Of a stretch of DNA of 64,000 bases, positions 24,001-31,540 are shown piece by piece; position 1 is the first letter of the stretch; every line of letters starts with the position of its first letter. The DNA lies in contig VGWF01000005.1 in assembly GCA_016873715.1 (NCBI GenBank), forward strand, positions 1 through 64,000. The letters run 5' to 3'. The notes under the pieces were generated by a model. It was not told the origin of the DNA. It was given only the letters and a program-made list of their open reading frames with translations, and made no database searches. The DNA comes from Lentisphaerota bacterium. GTDB lineage: Bacteria > Verrucomicrobiota > Kiritimatiellia > PWTM01. The position numbers and the translations under genes are program-made.

Positions 24001-26143
24001 GGATGCGGCCCGCGTGAACGAGGAGATGAACCGCCGCCGCGATCAGAACCGCGGCGAGCAGCCCGTCGCCGGTCAGCTTGCGGCCGTCGGGACCGACCTG
24101 GCCGACGCATCGAGGAAGGCCCAGCCGGCGCTTCAGGAGGCCCGCGAGACGCTGGCCGCGATGGCGCCGAGCCTCGCCGAACAGCTCGCCGACGCGCACG
24201 AGGACGCCTCGAAGCTCCGCAAGCAGTCCGAGGACCTCGCCGGCGCGAAGGATACGCCGGCCGACGCCGCGCGCGACGAGGTCCGCGGCGAACTGGCCTC
24301 GCAGCAGCGTCTCAACGAGGCGGTGGACGACATCCGCCAGGCCCTCCGTGCCGACGCCGCCGCGCAGGACATGGCCGAAGCGCAGGGACGCGAGCGCGCC
24401 CGCGATGCGGACGACGGCCTCGCGATGCTCCGCGAGCCGCCGCCGAAGGCCGAGGATCTTCTCCGCGCGGCCGCCGCCGCCCGCGAGGCGCCGCAGCGCG
24501 CTTCGGCGCTCGAACAGGCCGCGTCGCAGCAGGGCCGCCTCGAGAAGGCGCTCGACACGCTCGCCCAGCACTACGCGCAGATGGAGCAGGGGAGCCCCGA
24601 GGGCCTCCGCGCCCAGCTCCGCGCGCAGGAGGCCGAGGCCGGCCTGCAGACCGCCCTCGACCAGGAGTACGGCGAAGCCGGTCGCATGGCCGAGATGGCG
24701 CAGGCCGACGCGCCGCAGACGCTGGCCGGGCTCGAGCAGGAACTGGCCTCGAACGAGGCGATGCAGGCCGCGCTCGACCGGCTCGCGCGGGAGTCGCTCG
24801 ACCGCGCGGCCGCCGACCTCGATCGCGCGGCGCAGGGCGAGAAGACGCTGGCCGACCGGACGCAGGCGATGAAGGATCAGACCGACAGCCGCGAGGCCGA
24901 CCTGGCCCGGCGCGCGGCCGACATCGCGAAGCAGGCCCGCGAACTCGCGAAAGGCCGGGTCCAGCCGGCGGCACAGCAGGCGTCCCAGGCGGCCCCCGCC
25001 GCCGCGCCGCCGCTGCAGAAGGCGGGCGAGGGGCTCGAGCAGGCGGCGGCGATGGTTCCGCGCAATTTCGAGGCCGGACGCGAGACCCTCGCCAACGCGA
25101 TGGAGAACGCGGCGCAGCAGCTGCGCGACTCGGCGCAGTCCGCCGCCGATGCATCGGGGCAGGCCGCGAAGGCCGCCGGCGAGGCTCAGCAGGCCGCCGA
25201 CCAGGCCGGCCAGCAGGCCGCGCAGGCGCAGGCGGCGGGCAACCAGGATGCGGCGTCGAAAGCCCAGGCGGCCCAGGCGCAGGCCCAGGGCCGCGAGAAG
25301 GCCGCCCAGGGTGTCGCCGGCGAGGCGTCGTCCGCCAACGCGGGCGCGAAACAGCTCGCCGATGCCGCGGCCGCCGTCGCGGGCGAGCTCCGGCAGATGA
25401 CCGGGCAGGAACGCGGGGAGCTGCAGCAGTCCGCGCAGCAGCAGGCGCCGCTGACGGGTGCGGCCGACCAGTCCGGCGCCGATATCGCCCGCGCCGGCCG
25501 CCACGAGTCGCGGCTCGGTCGCAATCTCGGCGAGGCGCTCGAGCAGGCCGGCGAGCGCACGCAGGCGACCGCCGCCGGCGAGATGACGCAGGCCGGGCAG
25601 CAACTCCAGTCGCAGCCGACCGCCGAGGCCGCCGCCCCGTCCGTCCGGCAGGCCAGCGACGCCGTCGGGCAGCGCGCGGAGGAACTGGCCTCGCTGATGA
25701 CGCAAATGCCGTCGATGCCGTCGGCGGCCCCCGGGGACGCCGCCGCCGAATGGATGGCCCGCGCGCTCGACCAGATGGACGCGCAGCAGGCGGCGGCGCA
25801 GCAGGCGGCCCAGGCCGCCCAGGCGGCGCAGCAGGCCGCGCAGGCGGCGATGTCGCAGGCGGCGCAGGCGCAGGCGGCGTCGATGTCGCAGAGCCGCGCG
25901 CGCGGCCAGGTGCCCGGCACGCAGCCGAACGAGGGGGCGCCCGCCCACGTCGCGGGCCGTCCCGGGCCGGACGGCGTCACGGCGCAGGCGACCCCCGTCC
26001 CCGAGGACTGGGCGAAGCTCCCTCCGCAGATGGCGAAGGATCTGATGGATGCGAAGCGCGAGAACGTCCCCGAGGAGTACCGCGCGATGGTCGAGCTCTA
26101 CTTCAAGGCCGTCGCGACCGACGCGCAGAAGGCCAACCCGTGA
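21077..26143 (+). CDS. Giant membrane-anchored coiled-coil protein (DUF4175-like)
   Basis: This 1688-residue protein has N-terminal transmembrane segments at about 37-60, 64-84 and 170-190, in the style of DUF4175-type proteins that accompany MoxR operons. Ig-like sections (about 210-500) precede a very long, charged, Ala/Glu/Arg/Gln-rich helical region (about 540-1600) expected to form coiled coil. The last 250 residues are dominated by Ala and Gln (for example QQAAQAAQAAQQAAQAAMSQ), then end in a conserved-looking segment VPEEYRAMVELYFKAVA. No catalytic motif is visible. It is likely an envelope-spanning structural or scaffold partner of the VWA proteins, which is inference. Low-complexity regions may include unresolved repeats. 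Confidence 0.82.
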   Translation: MNADPSSQPPPVTLSPVTAARIEEFGRRRRRLIVERGVFAAVAAWFGALVVVAAADGLFLLEDGVRWLLSGLAYGLAGLVLWRVCLRHLARRADHRLLARWLESTRPDLREDLLSAVELGEPVRADAWDSPVFRARLQDDMARRVEGIDIREILPFRLIARWARMAGIAIALMVLLALVPGLQWRRLLARALLPSANIERVSKTQIVVTDPTPADAVVPRGDTVPVIVEVAGRPATEIHLETFAAGARASVRMKPIGPRRFTANIDVGTDTLQYRIRGGDALTRRYRITAFPAPQVVAFAKTYHAPDYARIEARTVRETAGDLEGLEGTRVGLALTVDQPVRAAELRIEHGGAPRTVPLEKAEDGTLRTDLTLAQPGTYHVRLVAERTGFENRYRPVYEIRVLPDLVPQVEFTTPERDLTVTPDEVVKLAAVARDDFGVASLVQAVQVNRSAWRDEGAPAAATNAEVAIERPWDLLPIGLKPGDQVLVKFVARDLKGNLGESTVRRLTIGARGFDPDRMKPIAARKVLREATERFSDAVRAAKKTDDEAREALRNPERDPQAARQAQVKVASAVREAAKAAEAVDQALKKAMETTPKGAPARELTDVARALSRTQRGDLEVAQKLLDAQRDAPAETARELVEDVKRRVERAVSNSAEIDRAVEKMLAADEAAMGVRDLTELDREHERMAELTKRPEGAPPPEQLARRQAVAVGHLDQAADTIRDAAELSKRGDLKELAKRMDQKAEEARTQLGGAEDPTKPVPADALRQPVREALNQAVPVAAQLRREADELRRRLNSDHDQRQPFSDLQSVLAEMSRPGKKEAEARQERTEAKAAALRDAAADQMKDAAAIEERRADADAAYMKDATTAAAALRHVRPEDGGPEDAKKLAEDVRELAKAMAKLETGHELAAAARAAESMAADERWDRPGTEASRERSRAWDDLRQDLPAVEREMRAQQFPNEAADSVAKANNGQDAARVNEEMNRRRDQNRGEQPVAGQLAAVGTDLADASRKAQPALQEARETLAAMAPSLAEQLADAHEDASKLRKQSEDLAGAKDTPADAARDEVRGELASQQRLNEAVDDIRQALRADAAAQDMAEAQGRERARDADDGLAMLREPPPKAEDLLRAAAAAREAPQRASALEQAASQQGRLEKALDTLAQHYAQMEQGSPEGLRAQLRAQEAEAGLQTALDQEYGEAGRMAEMAQADAPQTLAGLEQELASNEAMQAALDRLARESLDRAAADLDRAAQGEKTLADRTQAMKDQTDSREADLARRAADIAKQARELAKGRVQPAAQQASQAAPAAAPPLQKAGEGLEQAAAMVPRNFEAGRETLANAMENAAQQLRDSAQSAADASGQAAKAAGEAQQAADQAGQQAAQAQAAGNQDAASKAQAAQAQAQGREKAAQGVAGEASSANAGAKQLADAAAAVAGELRQMTGQERGELQQSAQQQAPLTGAADQSGADIARAGRHESRLGRNLGEALEQAGERTQATAAGEMTQAGQQLQSQPTAEAAAPSVRQASDAVGQRAEELASLMTQMPSMPSAAPGDAAAEWMARALDQMDAQQAAAQQAAQAAQAAQQAAQAAMSQAAQAQAASMSQSRARGQVPGTQPNEGAPAHVAGRPGPDGVTAQATPVPEDWAKLPPQMAKDLMDAKRENVPEEYRAMVELYFKAVATDAQKANP

Positions 26144-26204
26144 GGAACGTGGAACGGATGAAACTCCAGACTCCAAGGAAGCGGAACGTGGAAAGGGCGG
26201 AAGG

Positions 26205-27362
26205 ATGAAGGGCGGAGGCTTCGGCAAACGGAGGGGTTCGCCCTCGCGGCGCTCCCCCCGGCTTCTCTCCCTTCTTTCATCCGCCTTTCGGCTCCCTTGG
26301 CGTTCGGGGATGTCCGCTCTTCTCCTCGTTCTCGCTGCAGCCGTCCCCGTTTCCGTTCGCTCCCAGGTGACTCCGCCCGGCGAGGAGCGCGTGGACGAGG
26401 CGATCTCGAAGGCCTTGGGCTACCTGCGGACGCAGCAGAAGAACGACGGTTCGATCACCGACAGCGGCAACGCCCACGCGATGACGGCGCTGGCCGTGAT
26501 GGCCCTTTCGGCCGTCGGAAATCAGGCGACCGACCCGACGCCCGAGGGCGAAACGCTTCGCAAGGCGCTCGACTACCTGCTGGCGAGCGAGCGGCAGCGC
26601 GACAACGGCTACTTCGGCAGCGACGGCTCGCGCATGTACGGCCACGGCATCGTGACGCTCACGATGGCCGAGCTGCTCGACATGGGCGTGAGCCCCGAGC
26701 AGGACGCCCGCATCCGCCAGCGCCTGCGGAAGGGCGTCGACCTGATCCTGTGGTCGCAGGACCGCAAGGAGCGCAACAACGAGCGCGAGTTCGGCGGCTG
26801 GCGCTACGAGCCCGACTCGCGCGACTCCGACCTCTCCGTCACCATCTGGCAGCTCATGGCCCTGCGCGCCTCCAAGAACGCCGGGCTCGACGTGCCGCGC
26901 GAGGCGATCGAGAAGGCCGTGCAATACCTGAAGAAGTGCTACAAGGCCGATTCCAAGGGCAAGGACCGGGTCGGCGGGGCGTGCGGCTACCAGCCCGGCA
27001 ACAACCAGAGCTATGCCGCGGGCGCGGCCGGTCTCCTCGCGCTGCAGGTCTGCGGACTCTACGAGTCCGACGAGGTCCAGGGCTCGGCCGACTGGCTCAA
27101 GTCGAAGAAGCTCGAGTGGGACGGCCGCTACTTCCTCTACGGGACCTACTACTACGCGCAGGGCATGTACCAGAAGGGCGGCGAGTACGCGACGCACGCG
27201 CGGCGCGAGGTCGAGACGATCCTGCTCGCGAAGCAGAAGGACGACGGCTCATGGCGCGCGCAGCACGGCGAGGAACACAACGCCGGCTGCGTCTACGGCA
27301 CCTCGATGGCCGTGCTCAGCCTCTGCGTGAAGTACCACTACCTGCCGATCTACCAGCGCTGA
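26205..27362 (+). CDS. Exported prenyltransferase/squalene-cyclase-fold repeat protein
   Basis: This protein of up to 385 residues has alpha/alpha-toroid repeats of the terpenoid cyclase/prenyltransferase superfamily. Repeats show AISKALGYLRTQQKNDGSI, YLLASERQRDNGYFG, FGGWRYEPDSRDSDLSVTIW and ILLAKQKDDGSW. It lacks the cyclase catalytic DxDD motif, so it is probably a binding or structural member. The hydrophobic MSALLLVLAAAVPVSVRS is an export signal. ATG 26205 has AGGG-GGAAGG upstream; ATG 26310 would start directly at the signal peptide and is a real alternative. Such proteins often close PVC MoxR/VWA operons. The gap after the giant gene is 61 bp. Confidence 0.8.
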   Translation: MKGGGFGKRRGSPSRRSPRLLSLLSSAFRLPWRSGMSALLLVLAAAVPVSVRSQVTPPGEERVDEAISKALGYLRTQQKNDGSITDSGNAHAMTALAVMALSAVGNQATDPTPEGETLRKALDYLLASERQRDNGYFGSDGSRMYGHGIVTLTMAELLDMGVSPEQDARIRQRLRKGVDLILWSQDRKERNNEREFGGWRYEPDSRDSDLSVTIWQLMALRASKNAGLDVPREAIEKAVQYLKKCYKADSKGKDRVGGACGYQPGNNQSYAAGAAGLLALQVCGLYESDEVQGSADWLKSKKLEWDGRYFLYGTYYYAQGMYQKGGEYATHARREVETILLAKQKDDGSWRAQHGEEHNAGCVYGTSMAVLSLCVKYHYLPIYQR

Positions 27363-27364
27363 CG

Positions 27365-28339
27365 TCAGGTCCCGGCGACGATGAGATCCAGCCGCTTGCT
27401 GAACTCCGCCAGCTCGAGGCCGCCGTCCTCGATCGTCAGCCAGCCGCTGTAGCCGATCTCGTCGAGCGTTCGGCGCACGAGCGGCCAGTCGACGCTGCCG
27501 TCGCGCGGATGGACGAACTTCCCGCCGTGGCCGTCGGGGTTGAGCTTGAAGTCCTTGATGTGGCACTTCGCGATGTTCGCGCCCAGCGCGCGGAGCCACG
27601 TCTCCGGCGGCGCGTACTTCACGTGGTTGCCGATGTCGAAGTAGGACTTCACCCAGCGGCTCTTGAACGAGGCGACGAAGTGCGCGTAGAGAGCGGGCTG
27701 CACCCACAGGTTGTTCCAGACGTTCTCCAGCGCGATCACGACGCCCGCCTTCTCGGCCGCCGGGATCAGCCGCTCGACCGCCTTGCGCGAGCGGTCCGTC
27801 GCCTGGTTCTGCGCGTCGATGTAGGCCTGGTACTTCGCGTTGTCGCCCTCGGCGACGCGGGTCACGTGGCCCGTCTTCGCGTCGAACTCGATCCGGAAGT
27901 CCCACGGCTCGGGGATCGGCGCGACCTTCGTGCGGCAGGGGACCAGCAGCACCGCGTCGGCGCCGTAGGCCTGCGCCGCGCGCAGCGAGACCTCGACCGC
28001 CGCGATGTCGGCGTCCACCGCGGCCGCGTCGTCCGCGTTGAAGTTCGCCCAGCCGAAGAGCACCGAGTGGATGCTCAGGCCGAGCTTCTCCGCGATCGCG
28101 CGCGCCGCGGCGGCGGCCTCGGGCGTCGCCGCGCGGTCGTTGGACTCGATCCCGTCGAACCCCGCCGCCTTCAACGAGGTCAGCATCTCCTCCGTCGGCT
28201 TGCCGATCATCGCCTTCCGGAGCGTCGTCTTGAACTTCGCCGCCCCGGCGTGGCCCGACAGCGACGCGGCCCCGGCGGCGAGGGCGGTGGACACGAGGAA
28301 GTCGCGGCGGCTCCATCCTGCGGCGGGCATCGGGCTCAT
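27365..28339 (-). CDS. Tat-exported sugar phosphate isomerase/epimerase-like TIM barrel
   Basis: This 324-residue protein belongs to the xylose-isomerase-like TIM barrel family (AP endonuclease 2 fold). A Tat signal is clear: WSRRDFLVSTALAAGAASLSG. Barrel motifs include GFDGIESND, VVIALENVWNN, KSYFDIGNH and CHIKDFKL, which carry the usual Glu/Asp/His metal ligands. The substrate is unknown; such proteins are abundant in polysaccharide-degrading PVC bacteria. GGAGA sits upstream of the ATG at 28339; longer in-frame extension upstream is repeat-derived. Two bases separate its end from the convergent cyclase-fold gene. Confidence 0.85.
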   Translation of the reverse strand: MSPMPAAGWSRRDFLVSTALAAGAASLSGHAGAAKFKTTLRKAMIGKPTEEMLTSLKAAGFDGIESNDRAATPEAAAAARAIAEKLGLSIHSVLFGWANFNADDAAAVDADIAAVEVSLRAAQAYGADAVLLVPCRTKVAPIPEPWDFRIEFDAKTGHVTRVAEGDNAKYQAYIDAQNQATDRSRKAVERLIPAAEKAGVVIALENVWNNLWVQPALYAHFVASFKSRWVKSYFDIGNHVKYAPPETWLRALGANIAKCHIKDFKLNPDGHGGKFVHPRDGSVDWPLVRRTLDEIGYSGWLTIEDGGLELAEFSKRLDLIVAGT

Positions 28340-28469
28340 GGCATTCTCCTTCGCGATGCCGTCCACCCTAGCCGTCTCCGCCGCGCCGCTCAAGTCCGCG
28401 GATTCGTCCCCGATCGTCGGCGTGGCAGGGGCGCACAGGCATGAACGGCGCATCGAGGATCTCCCGAAC

Positions 28470-28555
28470 GGCGCCGACGGAGCGGCGCCCTCCAGGCCCG
28501 TCCTCTCGGATCTCCATGGAGAACAGTCTGGAGGGCCGCGCTCTGTCGCGGCCGC
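28470..28555. repeat. Two CTGGAGGGC hairpin elements in opposite orientation
   Basis: The element at 28470-28494 (minus orientation) has stem GGCGCCG with loop ACGGAG. The element at 28528-28555 (plus orientation) reads CTGGAG followed by stem GGCCGCG, loop CTCTGT and the complementary stem. A third copy lies at 39692-39718. Both are in the 380-bp gap between the isomerase and the nitrilase-family gene, which holds no ORF I believe. Confidence 0.65.
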
Positions 28556-28619
28556 ACCTACGCGGACTCCGGACGGTTCGTGCTCACGTACGGCAAGCCA
28601 AGCCGATGATTTGGATTCA

Positions 28620-28668
28620 TCCAACCTTTGGAAGCCCGGGCGAGCCGGTTTTCCAGGGGTTGGAAGAA
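28620..28668. repeat. TTGGAA-type inverted element, copy 2
   Basis: CCAACCTTTGGAAG, then a GC-rich centre (CCCGGGCGAGCC) and TTTTCCAGGGGTTGGAAG. The layout matches the copy at 2844-2893 while the centre differs. Confidence 0.4.
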
Positions 28669-28719
28669 CCCCAAGCAACGCCCCGCCGGCCAGCGCGTGG
28701 GGGATGTAGGCGCGCCAAC

Positions 28720-29589
28720 TCACGGGGAGGTCCGCGTCGAAGGCGGAGCGGAACGCCGCACGGGAAGGTCGGCGATTACGATCTCGCTGCCCACGACGCC
28801 TCGCGCCAGGCCGGCGACGGTGCCGTCCGCGCGCAGAATGCAGCTGTGCCCCCGGCCGGGCCATGTCTCATCCTCTTGGGCTGCGGACCAGTTGGCGGCC
28901 ACAACGGCGAATCCGTGCGGGATCACCACGCGCCGGGGGAACTGCAGGGTGAACCAACTCCGTTCATTGGGCCCGTACCAGCCCACCGAGTAGAGAACGA
29001 TGTCGGCGTGCCGCTCCGCGAGCGGGCCGGGAAGCGCATGGAAATCGAAGCAGATCATGAGCCCAAGGCGGCCGAAGGGCGAGTCGACCACCTGGACCGG
29101 CCGGTCGCCGGGCGTACACCATGCCGCATCGCCGGGCGTCCATAGCGCCTTCTTCCGGTGGTGCGCGGCGACGGATCCATCGGGTGCGAGAAGGACCTGC
29201 GAGTTGAAGTACTTGCCGTCCGAGGATTCGATCAGGCCCACGCAGACGTAGACGCCAAGCTCTCGGGCAAGCTCCGTGAATTGGCGCGATGCCGGTCCGG
29301 GAATCGGCTGCGCGATGCGTCCGACGAAGCGGGGCGAGTTCGTGTCGGATGTCCACCCCGTCAGCGTGGTCGCATCCATGTACCCCTGCACGGCACATTC
29401 CGGGGTCACGACGATGCGGGCGCCATCCGCCGCAGCCTGCCGGACCATTCGGACGAGGTTCGAGATGTTCGCATCGACCCGGCCCATGGGCGAGCAGCAC
29501 TGAAGCGCGGCGACGCGAACGGTCGCCTGCGTCGTCGGTTGAGCCGAAAGAGGAAGTCCCGCGAGGACGAAAGCCAGGACGATTCGCAC
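28720..29589 (-). CDS. Exported carbon-nitrogen hydrolase (nitrilase superfamily)
   Basis: This 289-residue amidase-type enzyme shows the nitrilase-superfamily Glu-Lys-Cys triad: Glu in VVTPECAVQGY, Lys in HHRKKALWTPGD and Cys in GLMICFDFHA. The N-terminus VRIVLAFVLAGLPLSAQ is a Sec signal, so it acts outside the cytoplasm. The substrate is unknown. I use GTG 29589, which begins right at the signal peptide. GTG 29661 is the alternative: it overlaps the stop of the upstream GNAT gene (GTGA), has AGAGG nearby and would add a 24-residue basic extension. Either way it is probably co-transcribed with that gene. Confidence 0.82.
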   Translation of the reverse strand: MRIVLAFVLAGLPLSAQPTTQATVRVAALQCCSPMGRVDANISNLVRMVRQAAADGARIVVTPECAVQGYMDATTLTGWTSDTNSPRFVGRIAQPIPGPASRQFTELARELGVYVCVGLIESSDGKYFNSQVLLAPDGSVAAHHRKKALWTPGDAAWCTPGDRPVQVVDSPFGRLGLMICFDFHALPGPLAERHADIVLYSVGWYGPNERSWFTLQFPRRVVIPHGFAVVAANWSAAQEDETWPGRGHSCILRADGTVAGLARGVVGSEIVIADLPVRRSAPPSTRTSP

Positions 29590-29657
29590 GCGGATCGGGG
29601 AGCGGTGAACGGTCCGCGGCCCGTGTCGTCGTCGGACTCCCGGAGGCCCGTGCAGGT

Positions 29658-30149
29658 TCACAGGTTCCTCTCGAACGCCAGGTCGCAGCGGGTGCTGAGG
29701 TGGGGCGGGCGGTAGGGGACGAAGCCGTACCTGCGGTAGAGGGCGATGGCCTCGGTCAGGACGGAGGCGGTCTCGAGGACCATGCGGCGGAAGCCGAGTT
29801 CGAGCGCCTTCGCGATGGCGTGCTCGAGGAGCGCACGTCCGTGCCCGCGGCCGCGGCGGGCGGGATCGAGGTACATCTTCCGGAGTTCGCAGGTGGCCGC
29901 GTCGATCCGGAGAAGACCGTAGGAGCCGGCGACCGTTCCGTCGGGCTCCTCGAGCACGGCGAAGAAGCCGCCGTTGCGGAAGTAGGCTGCTTCGAGGTCG
30001 GCGAGGTCGGCGTCGGTCCCGGCGGGGTCCGGCGCGAGACCGTAGGACTCGAGCACCGGGAAGACGATCCCGACGACGCGCGGGATGTCCGCGTGGGTCG
30101 CCGCGCGGATCACGGCAGCCTGCCGGGCCCCCGGCGTGGCGTGGTTCAT
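29658..30149 (-). CDS. GNAT-family N-acetyltransferase
   Basis: This 163-residue single-domain acetyl-CoA-dependent acetyltransferase has the acetyl-CoA pyrophosphate-binding motif ARRGRGHGRALLEHA (about 97-111), preceded by CELRKMYLDP. The C-terminal YRRYGFVPY strand is typical of small GNAT enzymes. The acceptor substrate cannot be predicted. There is no Shine-Dalgarno; TAGACT sits exactly 6 nt before the ATG, suggesting a leaderless mRNA. Downstream it overlaps a possible start of the nitrilase-family gene. Confidence 0.87.
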   Translation of the reverse strand: MNHATPGARQAAVIRAATHADIPRVVGIVFPVLESYGLAPDPAGTDADLADLEAAYFRNGGFFAVLEEPDGTVAGSYGLLRIDAATCELRKMYLDPARRGRGHGRALLEHAIAKALELGFRRMVLETASVLTEAIALYRRYGFVPYRPPHLSTRCDLAFERNL

Positions 30150-30155
30150 GGCCGC

Positions 30156-30161
30156 AGTCTA
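30156..30161 (-). promoter_or_regulatory. -10 box 6 nt before the GNAT start codon
   Basis: On the minus strand TAGACT is followed by GCGGCC and then ATG (30149). A possible but weak -35 (GTGCGA) lies 17 bp upstream. This matches the TAnnnT-N6-start pattern seen at several other genes here. Confidence 0.4.
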
Positions 30162-30189
30162 TCGCGCCGGCCCGCCGATCGCACGCCGC

Positions 30190-30866
30190 CCGCGACCGCT
30201 CCGCGGACGGGGCCGGCCATCCCCCCTCGCACGATCGGCGGTGGCCCCGCATCGTAGTCATCACGCTCCGCGTGATGACCATCCGGATTGCCGAGATGTC
30301 CTCACGCGGAGCGTGAGGACCACCGGCCGTCACTCTGCGCAAGACCGGCGGTGGCCCCGCATCGTAGTCATCACGCTCCGCGTGATGACCATCCGGATTG
30401 CGGAGATGTCCTCACGCGGAGCGTGAGGACCACCGGCCATCCCCCCGCGCACGATCGGCGGTGGCTCCGCATGGTAGTCATCACGCTCCGCGTGATGACC
30501 ATCCGGATTGCCGAGATGTCCTCACGCGGAGCGTGAGGACTACGTTGGCGCCCGCCCCCGGCCTTCACCCCGCGCAGGGCCGGAGATGCGCCCCTCCGGC
30601 TATCCCCCCGCGCACGACCGGCGGTGGCTCCACATCGTAGTCATCACGCTCCGCGTGATGACCATCCGGATTGCGGAGATGTCCTCACGCGGAGCGTGAG
30701 GACCACCGGCCATCACCCCTCGCACGATCGGCGGTGGCCCCGCATCGTAGTCATCACGCTCCGCGTGATGACCATCCGGATTGCGGAGATGGCCTCACGT
30801 GGAGCGTGAGGACTACGTTGGCGCCCGCCCCCGGCCTTCACCCCGCGCAGGGCCGGAGATGCGCCG
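30190..30866. repeat. Five-copy array of twin-hairpin REP-like elements
   Basis: Five direct copies of the element also found at 12961-13145 are present. First hairpins lie at 30257, 30367, 30477, 30640 and 30750; second hairpins at 30298, 30408, 30518, 30681 and 30791. The first three are 110 bp apart; copies 3 and 5 carry a longer 3' extension (CTACGTTGGCGCCCGCCC onward). Stems are nearly invariant, but copy 5 has a damaged second hairpin (GGCCTCACGT). All of the roughly 800-bp gap between the GNAT gene and grpE is this array; the short ORFs in it are palindrome read-through. Confidence 0.9.
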
Positions 30867-30893
30867 GGCCCGGCGGGTGGCGTCGCGCGCCGG

Positions 30894-30921
30894 TTGACTC
30901 CGCCGGATGGATGGGTATGGT
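30894..30921 (+). promoter_or_regulatory. Putative sigma-70-type promoter of grpE-dnaJ
   Basis: TTGACT (30894-30899), a 16-bp spacer and TATGGT (30916-30921) lie 37 bp upstream of the grpE ATG. I found no CIRCE inverted repeat nearby, so HrcA control is not supported. Confidence 0.55.
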
Positions 30922-30958
30922 AGCCCCTTGCCTTTTCGGCGAGGAGACGGGATTTCAG

Positions 30959-31540
30959 ATGACAGACCCCAGGACCGATTCCAAGGACGCCCCGGCCGCC
31001 GCGGGGGCGTCGGACGCGCCGCCCGCCGCCCCGGCGGCGGAGGAACCGGCGGCCGCGGCGACGGACGAATTGCAGGCGGACATCGCGGCGGTCAACGACC
31101 GGCTGCTGCGGCTCCAGGCGGACTTCGACAACTTCCGCAAACGAACGGTGCGCGAGCGGACGGAGCAGCACACCCGCGCGCTGGAGGACCTGATGCGCGA
31201 GCTGCTTCCGGTGGTGGACCACTTCGAGATGGGGCTGGCGACGGCGGAGAAGCAGGGGATCGACCCGTCGGTCCGCCAGGGGCTCGCGCTCGTGCTCGAC
31301 CAGCTCCGCGGGGCGCTGGGGCGCTTCGGCCTGGCCGCCATCGAGACGTCGGGCAGGCCCTTCGATCCGCACGTCCACGAGTCCGTCGCGCTGGTCCCGT
31401 CGGCGGAGACGCCGCGCGACACCGTGGTCGAGGAGACCCGGCGCGGCTACACGCTGGGCGGACGGTTGCTGCGCGCATCGCAGGTCGTGGTGTCGTCCGG
31501 TCCGGCCGCCGATGCCGCGGCGGAGGCGCCCCATGCCTGA
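30959..31540 (+). CDS. grpE: Nucleotide exchange factor GrpE
   Basis: GrpE (193 aa) releases ADP from DnaK in the Hsp70 cycle. An Ala/Pro/Glu-rich disordered N-terminus (1-40) is followed by the dimerising helix with [14 protein letters not shown] and the C-terminal beta-wing with [20 protein letters not shown] and [31 protein letters not shown] precedes the ATG at 30959. It overlaps dnaJ by 8 bp. No dnaK lies in the window, although grpE-dnaJ is the expected partner pair. Confidence 0.95.
   Translation: MTDPRTDSKDAPAAAGASDAPPAAPAAEEPAAAATDELQADIAAVNDRLLRLQADFDNFRKRTVRERTEQHTRALEDLMRELLPVVDHFEMGLATAEKQGIDPSVRQGLALVLDQLRGALGRFGLAAIETSGRPFDPHVHESVALVPSAETPRDTVVEETRRGYTLGGRLLRASQVVVSSGPAADAAAEAPHA

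Noticed and set aside
20891-26227. Long minus-strand open frame opposite the giant coiled-coil gene
   Set aside because: It mirrors a GC-rich, codon-biased gene on the plus strand. Its translation is Arg/Leu/Gly-rich without domains. Similar shadows lie opposite the GH2, VWA and other genes.
30190-30866. CRISPR-like array of direct repeats
   Set aside because: The repeated units exceed 100 bp, are themselves double palindromes, have no unique spacers of uniform length and no cas genes are nearby. A REP/BIME-type array fits better.
30867-30958. CIRCE element controlling grpE-dnaJ
   Set aside because: No TTAGCACTC-N9-GAGTGCTAA-like inverted repeat is present. The region contains an ordinary -35/-10 pair.
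30240-30960. Short proteins with repeated [14 protein letters not shown] segments
   Set aside because: They are translations of the hairpin repeat array, present in several frames and on both strands with equal quality, and have no ribosome binding sites.
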